Shown in pieces: positions 29,005 through 37,443 of a stretch of 64,000 nucleotides of DNA (within the stretch, counting starts at the first letter, position 1; every line of letters starts with the position of its first letter). A program made the translations under genes and the position numbers. The DNA comes from Sinorhizobium terangae (GTDB taxonomy: Bacteria; Pseudomonadota; Alphaproteobacteria; Rhizobiales; Rhizobiaceae). Where the stretch lies: assembly GCF_029714365.1 (NCBI RefSeq), contig NZ_CP121660.1, positions 682,001 through 746,000 on the forward strand. Direction: 5' to 3'. The notes beneath the pieces are model-generated. The model saw nothing but the letters and a program-made list of their open reading frames with translations, was not told the origin of the DNA and ran no database searches.

Positions 29005-29835
29005 ATGTTCAAAAGTACCGACGCTGAAATCGAGGCGATCTTCGGGCGCAGGGCGCTCGAGGGGCGCAGCGCCATCGTCACCGGTTCCACCAGCGGCATT
29101 GGTCTCGGCGTCGCCCAGGCGCTTGCCAAAGCGGGCGCGGCGGTGATGCTCAACGGCTTTGGCGATCCGGCCGAAATCGAACGGCAACGGGCCGAGATGG
29201 CGCAGGAAAACGACGTCGACGTCGCCTATGATAGCGCCGACATGTCGAGTCCGGAGGCGATCCGGATGATGGTCGAGCGCGCCGGCGCCCGCTTCGGGCA
29301 GGTCGACATCGTCGTCAACAATGCCGGCATACAGCATGTTGCCCCGATCTCCGAGTTCCCGACGGCGAAATGGGACGCGATCCTTGGGATCAATCTTTCT
29401 GCTGCGTTTCACCTCGTTCAGGCGACCTACGGGCCGATGCGCGCTCGCGGTTACGGACGCGTCATCAATGTCGCCTCGGCTCATGGTCTCGTCGCCTCGC
29501 CCTACAAGTCGGCTTACGTGGCCGCCAAGCATGGTCTCGTCGGGCTCACCAAGGTGGTGGCCCTCGAAGGCGCGGAATTCGGCATCACGGCCAATGCGAT
29601 CTGCCCGGGCTATGTCTGGACGCCGCTCGTCGAACAGCAGATCGACGATCAGGCAAAATCGCACGGCATCGCGCGCGATGCGGTGATCCGCGATGTGTTC
29701 CTGAAGAACCAGCCGACCAAGCGGTTTGCTACGGTCGAAGAGATGGGGGCGCTCAGCGTCTTCCTGTGTAGCAACGCTGCCGCCTCCATCACCGGCACGG
29801 CGATCCCCGTCGACGGTGGATGGACGGCCCATTGA
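29005..29835 (+). CDS. bdhA: D-3-hydroxybutyrate dehydrogenase (SDR family)
   Basis: NAD-dependent short-chain dehydrogenase of 276 residues interconverting 3-hydroxybutyrate and acetoacetate, the last step in polyhydroxybutyrate use. It shows the cofactor motif TGSTSGIGLG, NNAG, a catalytic Ser region (INVASAHGLVAS) and the YVAAKHG active-site motif. The tail AICPGYVWTPLVEQQI is characteristic of 3-hydroxybutyrate dehydrogenases. The N-terminal extension of about 20 residues is unusual for the family. A ribosome site (TGAGGAG) precedes the start. The patatin-like gene follows 26 bases later. Confidence 0.88.
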   Translation: MFKSTDAEIEAIFGRRALEGRSAIVTGSTSGIGLGVAQALAKAGAAVMLNGFGDPAEIERQRAEMAQENDVDVAYDSADMSSPEAIRMMVERAGARFGQVDIVVNNAGIQHVAPISEFPTAKWDAILGINLSAAFHLVQATYGPMRARGYGRVINVASAHGLVASPYKSAYVAAKHGLVGLTKVVALEGAEFGITANAICPGYVWTPLVEQQIDDQAKSHGIARDAVIRDVFLKNQPTKRFATVEEMGALSVFLCSNAAASITGTAIPVDGGWTAH

Positions 29836-29861
29836 TTGTCGCAGCGAAGAGGAGCAGAGCC

Positions 29862-30947
29862 ATGAACGAGCACACGAAAGTGGACCTGCCGGCGCCCGCC
29901 GATCAGGAAAGACCTATCATGGCCGATGTGCGTACGGCACGAACGATAAACCTGGCGCTTCAGGGCGGCGGTGCGCACGGCGCCTTTACCTGGGGTGTGC
30001 TCGACCGGCTGCTAGACGAGCCGCACCTCTCCTTCGAAGGCATTGTCGCCACCAGTGCCGGCGCGATGAACGCCGCCGTCTTGGCCTATGGGCTTGCGGA
30101 AGGCGGGCGCAGCGGCGCGCAGAAGGCGCTCGCCAATTTCTGGCGCCGCATCAGCCACGCGGCAGCCTTCAGCCCGCTGCAGCCGAGCTTGCTGGACCGC
30201 GTAACCGGATCGAAGTCATTGGAGTTTTCGCCGGCCTTTGTCATTTTCGATATGGTGACGCGGCTGCTCTCGCCCTATCAGTTCAATCCGCTGAACTATA
30301 ATCCGTTGCGCCAGGTCCTCGAGCAATCGATCGACCTTGACGCGATCCGCATGTCCCGTTGTCCGGTGAAGCTCAACATCTGCGCGACAAACGTGCGCTC
30401 CGGCAAGGTCAAGGTGTTTTCCAATGACGAGATCACGATCGACGCCGTGATGGCTTCGGCTTGTCTGCCGTTCCTGTTTCAAGCCGTCGAGATCGACGGA
30501 GAAGCCTATTGGGACGGAGGCTACATGGGAAACCCCGCCATTTTCCCGCTGATCTACGGCTGCGATACTCCTGATGTGCTGGTGGTGCATATCAATCCGC
30601 TGGAGCGAACGGAGTTGCCGCGGACCGCCGCCGAAATCCTGAACAGGATCAACGAAATCAGCTTCAATTCGTCGCTGCTCAGGGAGATGCGTGCAATCGC
30701 CTTTGTAACGCAGTTGATCGATTCCAACGCGGGTAATTCCCTCGGGCTCAAGCGCATCTTCGTGCACGGCATTTCCGACGATGAGACGATGAGAAACCTC
30801 AGCGTATCGAGCAAGCTTAATGCCGAGTGGGGAGCCCTCGTAGACCTCCGTGATCGCGGCCGACAATGCGCGGAGGACTGGCTGATGGCGAACTACGATG
30901 CAATAGGGAAGCGCTCGAGCGTCGATATCAGTACGCGTTATCTCTAG
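29862..30947 (+). CDS. patatin-like phospholipase/esterase
   Basis: Serine hydrolase of 361 residues with a Ser-Asp dyad. Oxyanion loop LQGGGAHGAF, nucleophile Ser in ATSAGAMN and catalytic Asp in WDGGYMGNP. A C-terminal region of about 100 residues (NRINEISFNSSLL onward) matches the extra domain of rhizobial patatin proteins. The start is ATG at 29862 with AGGAG 7 bases upstream. Pairing with bdhA hints at a role in polyhydroxybutyrate or lipid mobilisation, but this is inference. Its TAG stop lies inside the repeat at 30943-30985. Confidence 0.9.
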   Translation: MNEHTKVDLPAPADQERPIMADVRTARTINLALQGGGAHGAFTWGVLDRLLDEPHLSFEGIVATSAGAMNAAVLAYGLAEGGRSGAQKALANFWRRISHAAAFSPLQPSLLDRVTGSKSLEFSPAFVIFDMVTRLLSPYQFNPLNYNPLRQVLEQSIDLDAIRMSRCPVKLNICATNVRSGKVKVFSNDEITIDAVMASACLPFLFQAVEIDGEAYWDGGYMGNPAIFPLIYGCDTPDVLVVHINPLERTELPRTAAEILNRINEISFNSSLLREMRAIAFVTQLIDSNAGNSLGLKRIFVHGISDDETMRNLSVSSKLNAEWGALVDLRDRGRQCAEDWLMANYDAIGKRSSVDISTRYL

Positions 30948-31036
30948 AGCGGTCTGAAGCGATTTCCGCCCGCATCCGCTCTAGAATCGATCACGTTTAT
31001 GATTTTGGGTCGATTCGACCCAAAATCATCGTGATC
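30943..31036. repeat. rhizobial-type palindromic intergenic mosaic
   Basis: Two adjoining palindromes. The first has arms TCTAGAGCGG (30943-30952) and CCGCTCTAGA (30976-30985). The second (30989-31036) has a 15-bp perfect stem built from ATGATTTTGGGTCGA, extended by GATCACG/CGTGATC. The GCGGGCGGAAATCGCTT core resembles repeats I know from many rhizobial intergenic regions. It supplies the stop codon of the patatin gene. Confidence 0.65.
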
Positions 31037-31126
31037 TAGGGCGTTCGACGCCCGAACCAATCCCAGCGCGTCGCCACGGAGTGCGCGCAAGCTCTCTTTG
31101 CCATCTCCCTCCCGATGGCAGTCTTG

Positions 31127-31150
31127 CCCCCCAACCGGGGGGCTTTTTTT
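31127..31150 (+). terminator. intrinsic terminator
   Basis: CCCCCC-AACC-GGGGGG stem-loop followed by C and seven T on the plus strand. It should end transcription from the bdhA/patatin genes and isolate the buf operon that follows. Confidence 0.85.
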
Positions 31151-31297
31151 CGTCTCGGGTGCGTCCATCGCCGACGGATAGTTCGGCCTATCGAAACCAT
31201 GCCTGAACAGCATTTCAAACAGCTCGAGCGGTCTGCGAAGCTTCTCAGCATCAGGCCGATGTGCGGTCTGAACAACGTCAGATCCAGGAGATGTTCA

Positions 31298-31567
31298 ATG
31301 ATCTACACGCGTACGCTCATCAGTTCCGCGCTTGCGGCGATCGCCTCCGTCTCGGCTTCCACGGCCTCGGCAGGACCGGCCGCCCAGCCCGACTACTCGT
31401 TCGAGAAGTGCTACGGCATCGTCAAGGCGGGGCAGAACGACTGCCAGACGGCAACCCATTCCTGCGCGGGGACCTCGACGATGGACGACCAGGCCGATGC
31501 CTGGATCTATGTGCCTGCCGGCACCTGCGGAAAGATCGCCGGCGGCAGCGACGCCCCGAAGGCCTGA
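31298..31567 (+). CDS. bufA1: DUF2282 bufferin-type RiPP precursor (BufA1-like)
   Basis: Small exported precursor of 89 residues. A signal peptide covers residues 1-25 (SSALAAIASVSASTASA). The mature part has four cysteines, C38, C49, C56 and C77, in the DUF2282 pattern EKCYGIVKAGQNDC...HSCAG...AGTCGKI. In studied bufferins such Cys are oxidised and cyclised by the DUF692 enzyme to thiooxazoles and the peptide binds copper in the periplasm. I chose ATG at 31298 with CAGGAG upstream; an in-frame ATG at 31115 would put about 60 unlikely residues ahead of the signal. It is followed 35 bases later by the DUF692 gene. Confidence 0.9.
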   Translation: MIYTRTLISSALAAIASVSASTASAGPAAQPDYSFEKCYGIVKAGQNDCQTATHSCAGTSTMDDQADAWIYVPAGTCGKIAGGSDAPKA

Positions 31568-31602
31568 CGGCCCGCGACAGCAAGCAAAAAGGGAGTAGAC
31601 CG

Positions 31603-32634
31603 ATGCCCAAGACGTTTCCAACCCACCCGATGCCGTGCGCTGCGGGCATCGGCCTCCGTTCCATACACATTGCCGAGATGCTTTCCCGCAGGCCCGCTGC
31701 AGGTTGGCTGGAAGTCCATGCCGAAAACTACATGGGCCAATCAGCAGCCGTGGATGCGCTTGAGAAGCTGCGCGAAGTCTATCCGCTTTCGGTGCACGGC
31801 GTCGGGCTGTCGCTCGGCAGCGCCTCGGGTCTCGACCGAGCGCATCTGGAGCGGCTGCGTGTCGTCTGCCAACGCTTCCAGCCAGCGATCGTCTCCGAAC
31901 ACCTTGCCTGGAGTGTCGCCGACGGCGCCTACCTCAACGACCTCCTTCCGCTCCGTTACGACGACGAGGCACTTGCCATCGTTTCCGCAAACGTTGATCG
32001 GCTGCAGGACACGCTCAAGCGCCAGGTGTTCATCGAAAACCTCTCCGCCTATCTCGCCTTCGCTGAATCGAGCATGACCGAGGCCGAATTCCTGATCGAG
32101 CTCGTCAACCGGACCGGTTGCGGCTTGCTGCTGGACGTCAATAACGTCCATGTCTCCGCAAGCAACCTCGATTTCGATGCATTGGCCTTCATCGACGCTC
32201 TGCCTGCCGACGCGATCGGTGAGATCCACCTTGCCGGCCACGCGGTCAACGAAATCGACGGCGACGTCATTCTCATCGACGACCATGGGTCGCGTGTGCC
32301 GCCGGCAGTCTGGTCGCTCTATGCCCACGCGCTCCGCAGGATCGGCCCGCGACCGACACTCATCGAATGGGACACGGATGTGCCGCCGCTCGAGGTCTTA
32401 TTGGGCGAAGCGATGTGGGCCGACATGCTCGCCCGCCGGATCGCCTTCGACGAACGCCTTGAGGAGCCGCCGGTCACTGTACCGGACGGCCGTTTCGAGA
32501 CCATAGGGTTGCCCGGCCGCGACGGCGCAACTGGCATCCTTTTCCCGGCGCTCGCCGCAACAGCGGCAGTCAAAGCCGCTTGCGGCACGTGCGCATCGAA
32601 TAATTGCAGGAGGGACCGCCATGTCTTCCATTGA
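31603..32634 (+). CDS. bufB: DUF692 multinuclear non-heme iron enzyme (BufB-like)
   Basis: MNIO-family enzyme of 343 residues predicted to modify cysteines of the DUF2282 precursor using a multi-iron centre. Likely iron ligands on a TIM barrel: H65 (SVHGVGL), H100 (SEHLAWS), E145 (IENLSAY), D179/H183 (LDVNNVHVS), H209/H213 (EIHLAGHAVNE), D227/H228 (DDHGSR) and E255 (LIEWD). It is longer than the usual roughly 280 residues: the extra C-terminal 60 end in a Cys/His-rich tail (C327, C330, C335, H340, H343). The longer open frame reaching 31261 is a shadow of the precursor. It overlaps the DUF2063 gene by 14 bases. Confidence 0.92.
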   Translation: MPKTFPTHPMPCAAGIGLRSIHIAEMLSRRPAAGWLEVHAENYMGQSAAVDALEKLREVYPLSVHGVGLSLGSASGLDRAHLERLRVVCQRFQPAIVSEHLAWSVADGAYLNDLLPLRYDDEALAIVSANVDRLQDTLKRQVFIENLSAYLAFAESSMTEAEFLIELVNRTGCGLLLDVNNVHVSASNLDFDALAFIDALPADAIGEIHLAGHAVNEIDGDVILIDDHGSRVPPAVWSLYAHALRRIGPRPTLIEWDTDVPPLEVLLGEAMWADMLARRIAFDERLEEPPVTVPDGRFETIGLPGRDGATGILFPALAATAAVKAACGTCASNNCRRDRHVFH

Positions 32635-33421
32635 AACCCTGCAAAGTGTCGTCGCGCGTGCGGTTCTGACGACCGGGCCGGCAGATATCCTGCCACTCCT
32701 GGCACGGGGCCGTTTCGATCCCGCAAGGCGGCTCAACATCTACCGCAACAATACACTGGTCTCGCTCACGACGACCTTGAAGGCCGTCTTCCCCGTGACG
32801 GTGCGGCTGCTCGATGAACGCTACTTCAGTTATGCCGCCGGCCGCTTCATTCGGAGCAACCCGCCACAAGAGCCGCGCCTTTCCCGGTACGGCGCAGGAT
32901 TTGCGCCATTTCTCGCGAACTTCGAGGGAACCGCCGATATGCCCTTCGTCTCTGAGGTCGCGCGTCTCGAGTGGAAGATCGCCGAAGCGCTCGACGCGCC
33001 GTTGGAGCGGCCAAGTACACTGATCGAGCTCTATGAGGGGCTTTCGAGTGGGTCTTTCGCGCTCTTCTTGCAGCCTTCGCTGCGACTTGTTCTTTGCCGC
33101 TGGCCCGCCCTCAGCATATGGGCGGCGCATCAGCAGGCGGGCGATCCCGACAGGCTCGCGAATCTCAACCGCGAACCGGAGCGCATCGCGCTCTGGAGAC
33201 ATGGCGACACCGTTCGCTTCCTGCGCCTCGACGCCGCGGAGTTTGCGTTTTGGTACGTGTTGAGGCGGGGCAGGGGACTCGAGGCTGCGGTTGCCCGCGC
33301 CTGCCGCCACTCGCCTGAGTTCGATATCGCACGAGCGGTGACAGGCCTTTTCGTCAGCGAGCTCGTCACAGGCATCCATCGCGCGAAGGAGTCTTCCAAC
33401 CAGCAGGAGAGAGTGTCATGA
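32621..33421 (+). CDS. bufC: DUF2063 RiPP partner protein (BufC-like)
   Basis: Partner protein of 266 residues with an N-terminal DUF2063 domain: ARGRFDPARRLNIYRNN, TLKAVFPVTVRLLDERYFSYAA and FIRSNPPQEPRLSRYG. In MNIO clusters this protein is thought to present the precursor leader to the DUF692 enzyme. It overlaps the DUF692 gene by 14 bases and the DoxX gene by 4 (ATGA), so all are co-translated. The C-terminal half (about residues 140-260) is winged-helix-like in character; I do not assign a fold. Confidence 0.9.
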   Translation: MSSIETLQSVVARAVLTTGPADILPLLARGRFDPARRLNIYRNNTLVSLTTTLKAVFPVTVRLLDERYFSYAAGRFIRSNPPQEPRLSRYGAGFAPFLANFEGTADMPFVSEVARLEWKIAEALDAPLERPSTLIELYEGLSSGSFALFLQPSLRLVLCRWPALSIWAAHQQAGDPDRLANLNREPERIALWRHGDTVRFLRLDAAEFAFWYVLRRGRGLEAAVARACRHSPEFDIARAVTGLFVSELVTGIHRAKESSNQQERVS

Positions 33422-33891
33422 CTACAATGCGCGCAACACCGATGAGTTTTTCCAGAACGATATACAGGCTCCACGAAGCGGTCGTGGAGTGGTCGGCGGC
33501 CCTGCCGTTATCGATTGTGCAACTGGGGTCCCGCGTTGCCGTCGCGGAGGTTTTTTGGCAATCCGCCCAGACGAAGCTTGCCTCGTGGCCGGTCACGCTC
33601 CAGCTGTTCGCCTTCGAATATCGCTTGCCGCTGCTCGATCCCGGGCTGGCCGCCCTTATGGCGACGGTAGTGGAACTCAGTGGCGCGGCGATGCTCGGAT
33701 TGGGACTGCTCGCGCGGCTCGCCTCACTGATGCTGCTCGGCGTCGTCGCCACCATTCAGATCTTCGTCTACCCGGATCATTGGGTCGAGCATCTGATGTG
33801 GACGAGCCTGCTCTTGCTCATCCTCTCGCGGGGCGCCGGCGTGTTTTCGGTCGATCATGTGGTCGCCCGACGCATCCGTGCCGGAGGCTGA
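33418..33891 (+). CDS. bufD: DoxX-family membrane protein (BufD-like)
   Basis: Inner-membrane protein of 157 residues with about four hydrophobic segments and the DoxX motif set: RVAVAEVFWQSAQTKLAS near the first segment, then MATVVELSGAAMLGLGLLARL and HWVEHLMWTSLLLLIL. DoxX proteins commonly close bufferin operons; a role in redox or maturation is proposed but unproven. The start overlaps the DUF2063 stop in an ATGA. Confidence 0.88.
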   Translation: MTTMRATPMSFSRTIYRLHEAVVEWSAALPLSIVQLGSRVAVAEVFWQSAQTKLASWPVTLQLFAFEYRLPLLDPGLAALMATVVELSGAAMLGLGLLARLASLMLLGVVATIQIFVYPDHWVEHLMWTSLLLLILSRGAGVFSVDHVVARRIRAGG

Positions 33892-33894
33892 GTG

Positions 33895-35205
33895 ATGTCG
33901 GTAACGCCTGCTCAAAGCGGTTCCCTGCCGGGGGCGACCGGCAAGGACCAGGAGAAGCGCCGGCCGCGCGTGGTCATTCTCGGTGCTGGCTTCGGCGGTC
34001 TGAACGCGGCGATGGCGCTTCGCAGCGCGCCGGTCGAAGTCACCGTCATCGACCGGCGAAACTATCACCTGTTCCAGCCTCTGCTCTACCAAGTAGCGAC
34101 CGCGGGGCTCTCGCCGGCGCAGATTGCCATGCCGATCCGCCGCATTCTTTCGCGGCAGTCGAATGCCACGGTCCTGATGGACAAGGTCGAGGCGGTCGAT
34201 ACCGCCGCGCGATGTGTCGTGACCGGCGGCCAGCGCATCCCGTATGACTATCTGATCGTCGCGACCGGCGCCCGCCATACTTATTTCGGTAACGACACCT
34301 GGGCGGACCACGCCCCCGGCCTGAAGACAATCACGGATGCGACGGCGATCCGCGCTCGCATCCTCTCCGCCTTCGAACGGGCGGAGGTGACCGATGATCC
34401 CCGTTTGCGTCAGAAGCTGTTGACCTTCGTCGTCGTCGGCGGTGGGCCGACCGGAGTCGAGCTCGGCGGCGCAATCGCCGAGCTCTCCCGAAGGACGATC
34501 GTTCACGATTTCCGGCGCATCGATTCATCCTCCGCCCGGGTCGTGCTCGTCGAGGCGGGTGAGCGGATACTGCCGGCGATGCCGTCCTGCCTTTCGAGAA
34601 AGGCCCAGAGACAACTCGAAAAGCTTGGCGTCGAGGTGGTGCTCGGCAATGCCGTCGCCGGCTGTGACGACAGCGGCGTACGGCTGGCCGACGGAACTGA
34701 AATCGGCTCCGCCTGCGTTCTCTGGGCCGCGGGCGTTATGGCTTCGCGCGCCGCCAAGTGGATCGGTGCGGCGGCCGACCGCGCCGGACGGGTCATCGTC
34801 GACGAGCGCCTCAATCCACCAGCACACGACGAAATATTCGTCATCGGTGACACGGCCTCGGTAACCGATGCGGCCGGACGTCCTGTACCGGGCGTAGCGC
34901 CGGCAGCCAAGCAGATGGGGCGTTATGCAGCCTACGCCATTCTCGGCGATATGGCGGGACGGCAATCGGCGCCCTTCCGCTACCGTGACTACGGCAATCT
35001 CGCGACCATCGGCCGCAAGGCAGCGGTCGCGGATTTCGGCAAGACCAGGCTCTCCGGCTATCCCGCATGGCTCGTCTGGAACTTCGCCCACCTCTGGTTC
35101 CTCGTCGGCTTCCGCAACCGCCTCGTGGTGTTTCTCGACTGGGCGGTCGCCTATGCCCGCAACGATCGCGCCGCGCGGCTGATTACCGGTCACCATGAGG
35201 CCTAG
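33895..35205 (+). CDS. ndh: type II NADH dehydrogenase (NDH-2)
   Basis: Single-subunit flavoprotein of 436 residues that passes electrons from NADH to quinone without pumping protons. Two dinucleotide folds are visible: FAD motif VILGAGFGGLNAA and NAD motif VVVGGGPTGVELGG. Between them is NYHLFQPLLYQVATAGL, typical of NDH-2, and a C-terminal amphipathic region (WNFAHLWFLVGFRNRLVVFL) probably binds the membrane. It starts 3 bases after the DoxX stop, so it belongs to the same transcript. A GTG one codon upstream is an alternative start. Confidence 0.92.
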   Translation: MSVTPAQSGSLPGATGKDQEKRRPRVVILGAGFGGLNAAMALRSAPVEVTVIDRRNYHLFQPLLYQVATAGLSPAQIAMPIRRILSRQSNATVLMDKVEAVDTAARCVVTGGQRIPYDYLIVATGARHTYFGNDTWADHAPGLKTITDATAIRARILSAFERAEVTDDPRLRQKLLTFVVVGGGPTGVELGGAIAELSRRTIVHDFRRIDSSSARVVLVEAGERILPAMPSCLSRKAQRQLEKLGVEVVLGNAVAGCDDSGVRLADGTEIGSACVLWAAGVMASRAAKWIGAAADRAGRVIVDERLNPPAHDEIFVIGDTASVTDAAGRPVPGVAPAAKQMGRYAAYAILGDMAGRQSAPFRYRDYGNLATIGRKAAVADFGKTRLSGYPAWLVWNFAHLWFLVGFRNRLVVFLDWAVAYARNDRAARLITGHHEA

Positions 35206-35207
35206 CG

Positions 35208-37130
35208 ATGTATCGCCCGAAGCTCGCCCACGTCGTCGTCGTTCTCGTCATGCTATCGGTGCTCTCCACCGCCGCGCTTATCCATCTCATCTGGCAGCGC
35301 GCAGCCGGCGAGAGCATTGAGGAGATCGTCGCGAGTCTCGATGCCCAGACGGCGGGGTCCGTCAGGAACGACCTGTCCCGGACGTTGTCGCTCGTGTCGA
35401 GCACGGCCGAAATTGTCCGCTCCATCTTCTTCCAGGGTGCGATCAACGCCGATGATGAGGTCAAGCGCGAGTTCCTGTTCCTCTCGTTGCTGCGCGAGCA
35501 GCCATCAATCGACTGGATCGGCTTCGGCTTTCCGGATGGGCGTTTTTTCGGATCGCATGCGACCGCCGACGGCCGGATCGAGATGGTCGAAATCGGCGCC
35601 GCGAGAGCCGGCGAACTCCGTCCGTTGCGGCGCGATCTCTACCGACCGATCCCGGGCGACATCTTTTTCGAGGAGCGCAACAAGGCGGAGAGCGCCTATG
35701 TGGTACTCGGCGCCCCCTGGTATCGATTGGGCAAGGAAAACGGAGAGCCTGTCTGGACAGTCACCAATGTGCTGCCGAACGGTTTCGAGCCCGCCATGGT
35801 GCTGTCGAAGCGTGTCGTGAGCTTCGGGAAGTTTATCGGCGTCGTGATGGTGGCGGTGAGCCTCCGGCGTCTCTCCGAGGCGTTAAAGGCGCTTGAACTA
35901 CCGGCGCTCGGCAAGGCATTCGTTCTTGACAGCAGCGGGCGTGTCCTTGCGACATCGCAACCCTCCGACGGCGTGATGGCGGCGCATTTTTCCGACTTTC
36001 CGGCTGCCGATGCGGTGGCGTCAGCCGCGGCCGAGGCTGTCGCGGCCAATAAGGTCGATGCCTTCCGCGTGGTAGTGCCAAACGCCTCGCTCGGGCCCGT
36101 CTTCGTGTCGTCGTCGCGCCTGCCGTTCGAGAATTGGCGCCTTGTTGCCGCCACGCCACGCTCGACCTTCGCAGGCGGCATTGACAAGAATATCCGGCGC
36201 GTAGCCTTAGTCGTGCTCGCTATGGCCGCCCTTGCCGCAGCGACTGCGGTCGGCTTTGCAAATTTTCTCTTCGCCCGCCCGCTCGCCCGGCTGGCAGCGC
36301 AATTGCGTGCGGTCGAGCGCTTTTCGCTGGAAAGCGTCCGCCATCACCCGACCTTCCTCGCCGAGCTCAACGATTTCTCCCAGGCATTGAAGCGGATGGC
36401 GGTCGGGCTTTCAGCCTTCGCCCGCTATATGCCGCTCGACGTGGTGCGACCGCTCGTCGAAGGCGGCATCGAGCCGAAGCCCGGCGGCGCGCTCTGCGAA
36501 GTGACGGTCATGTTCGCCGACCTGCCCGGTTTCACGGAACTGACAGAGAGGCTCGGACCCGGCGTCGAGCCACATCTGACGCGCTTCCTGACTATTGCGG
36601 TCGCCGCTGTCCATGCGGAGGGCGGCACGGTTGACAAGTTCATCGGGGATGCCGTTATGGCGATCTGGAACGCGCCGGGCAAGCAGCCGGATCATGCTGC
36701 CCGCGCCTGCCGCGCGGCTGTCGCGATCCGGACGGCAATGCATGACGACCCGCCGATCGCGGCAGGCGAGAACGCGGTCCGCGTGCGCATCGGCATCAAT
36801 AGTGGCACGGCCCTGATCGGCAATATCGGTTCCGCCGAGCGGCTGAGCTACACGGCCATCGGCGACGCGGTCAATCTCGCGAGCCGACTGGTGAACGTGG
36901 CCAAGGAGCGCGGCGTCGAAATCGTGCTGAGCGACGCGACCATGCGCGAGCTCGGGGCAGAACCGATGACGAGACCGCTCGGGCTTGCGACGGTCCGCGG
37001 CAAGGCCAGGCCCGTTGGCGTACATACGATTGACCAGCCAAAAGTTCGATCCGCGGGAGGAAGCGATGGAAATGGCGATTACAACGGTGGCGATGCTCGC
37101 TTGCCTGCAACTCAAGCACTTTGTCGTTGA
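35208..37130 (+). CDS. membrane sensor adenylate cyclase (class III)
   Basis: Receptor-type cyclase of 640 residues making cAMP. TM1 is about residues 6-29. A periplasmic double-Cache-like sensor domain spans about 30-325, TM2 about 328-350, then a HAMP-like linker. The catalytic domain (about 425-600) has metal Asp in VMFADLPGFT and GDAVMAIWNAP, the adenine-selecting Lys in GTVDKFIGD and the transition-state region YTAIGDAVNLASRL. The gene starts 3 bases after ndh and overlaps the DUF3307 gene. It may couple an external signal to the expression of this operon. Confidence 0.92.
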   Translation: MYRPKLAHVVVVLVMLSVLSTAALIHLIWQRAAGESIEEIVASLDAQTAGSVRNDLSRTLSLVSSTAEIVRSIFFQGAINADDEVKREFLFLSLLREQPSIDWIGFGFPDGRFFGSHATADGRIEMVEIGAARAGELRPLRRDLYRPIPGDIFFEERNKAESAYVVLGAPWYRLGKENGEPVWTVTNVLPNGFEPAMVLSKRVVSFGKFIGVVMVAVSLRRLSEALKALELPALGKAFVLDSSGRVLATSQPSDGVMAAHFSDFPAADAVASAAAEAVAANKVDAFRVVVPNASLGPVFVSSSRLPFENWRLVAATPRSTFAGGIDKNIRRVALVVLAMAALAAATAVGFANFLFARPLARLAAQLRAVERFSLESVRHHPTFLAELNDFSQALKRMAVGLSAFARYMPLDVVRPLVEGGIEPKPGGALCEVTVMFADLPGFTELTERLGPGVEPHLTRFLTIAVAAVHAEGGTVDKFIGDAVMAIWNAPGKQPDHAARACRAAVAIRTAMHDDPPIAAGENAVRVRIGINSGTALIGNIGSAERLSYTAIGDAVNLASRLVNVAKERGVEIVLSDATMRELGAEPMTRPLGLATVRGKARPVGVHTIDQPKVRSAGGSDGNGDYNGGDARLPATQALCR

Positions 37131-37443
37131 CTATGTGCTGCAGCCAGCCTGGATCCTGCGCGGCAAGGGCAATTTCCGCATGATCGGCGGCTATGTGCAT
37201 GCGGGCGGGCACGCGCTCGGAACCGTGCCGGCGCTGATGCTCGCCAGCGCCGGCATGACGCGTGTCGCCATTCTCGTGCTCGCGGAGTTCCTGGCTCACT
37301 ATCTCATAGACTACGGCAAGGCACTGCTGTCGCGGCATAGCGGCGCCGATGCGACGACCCGGGCCTACTGGGCCATGCACGGCGCCGATCAATTGATGCA
37401 CCAGCTCACCTATGCGGCGCTGATCCTGGCCGCGCTGGTGTAA
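37066..37443 (+). CDS. DUF3307 membrane protein
   Basis: Integral membrane protein of 125 residues with about four hydrophobic segments. DUF3307 marks: LQLKHFVVDYVLQPAWILRGK, YVHAGGHALGT, EFLAHYLIDYGKA and the tail HGADQLMHQLTY. The conserved acidic and His residues in the membrane suggest metal or proton chemistry; the function is unknown. The start is ATG at 37066 with GGGAGG upstream, overlapping the cyclase gene by 65 bases. Confidence 0.85.
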   Translation: MEMAITTVAMLACLQLKHFVVDYVLQPAWILRGKGNFRMIGGYVHAGGHALGTVPALMLASAGMTRVAILVLAEFLAHYLIDYGKALLSRHSGADATTRAYWAMHGADQLMHQLTYAALILAALV

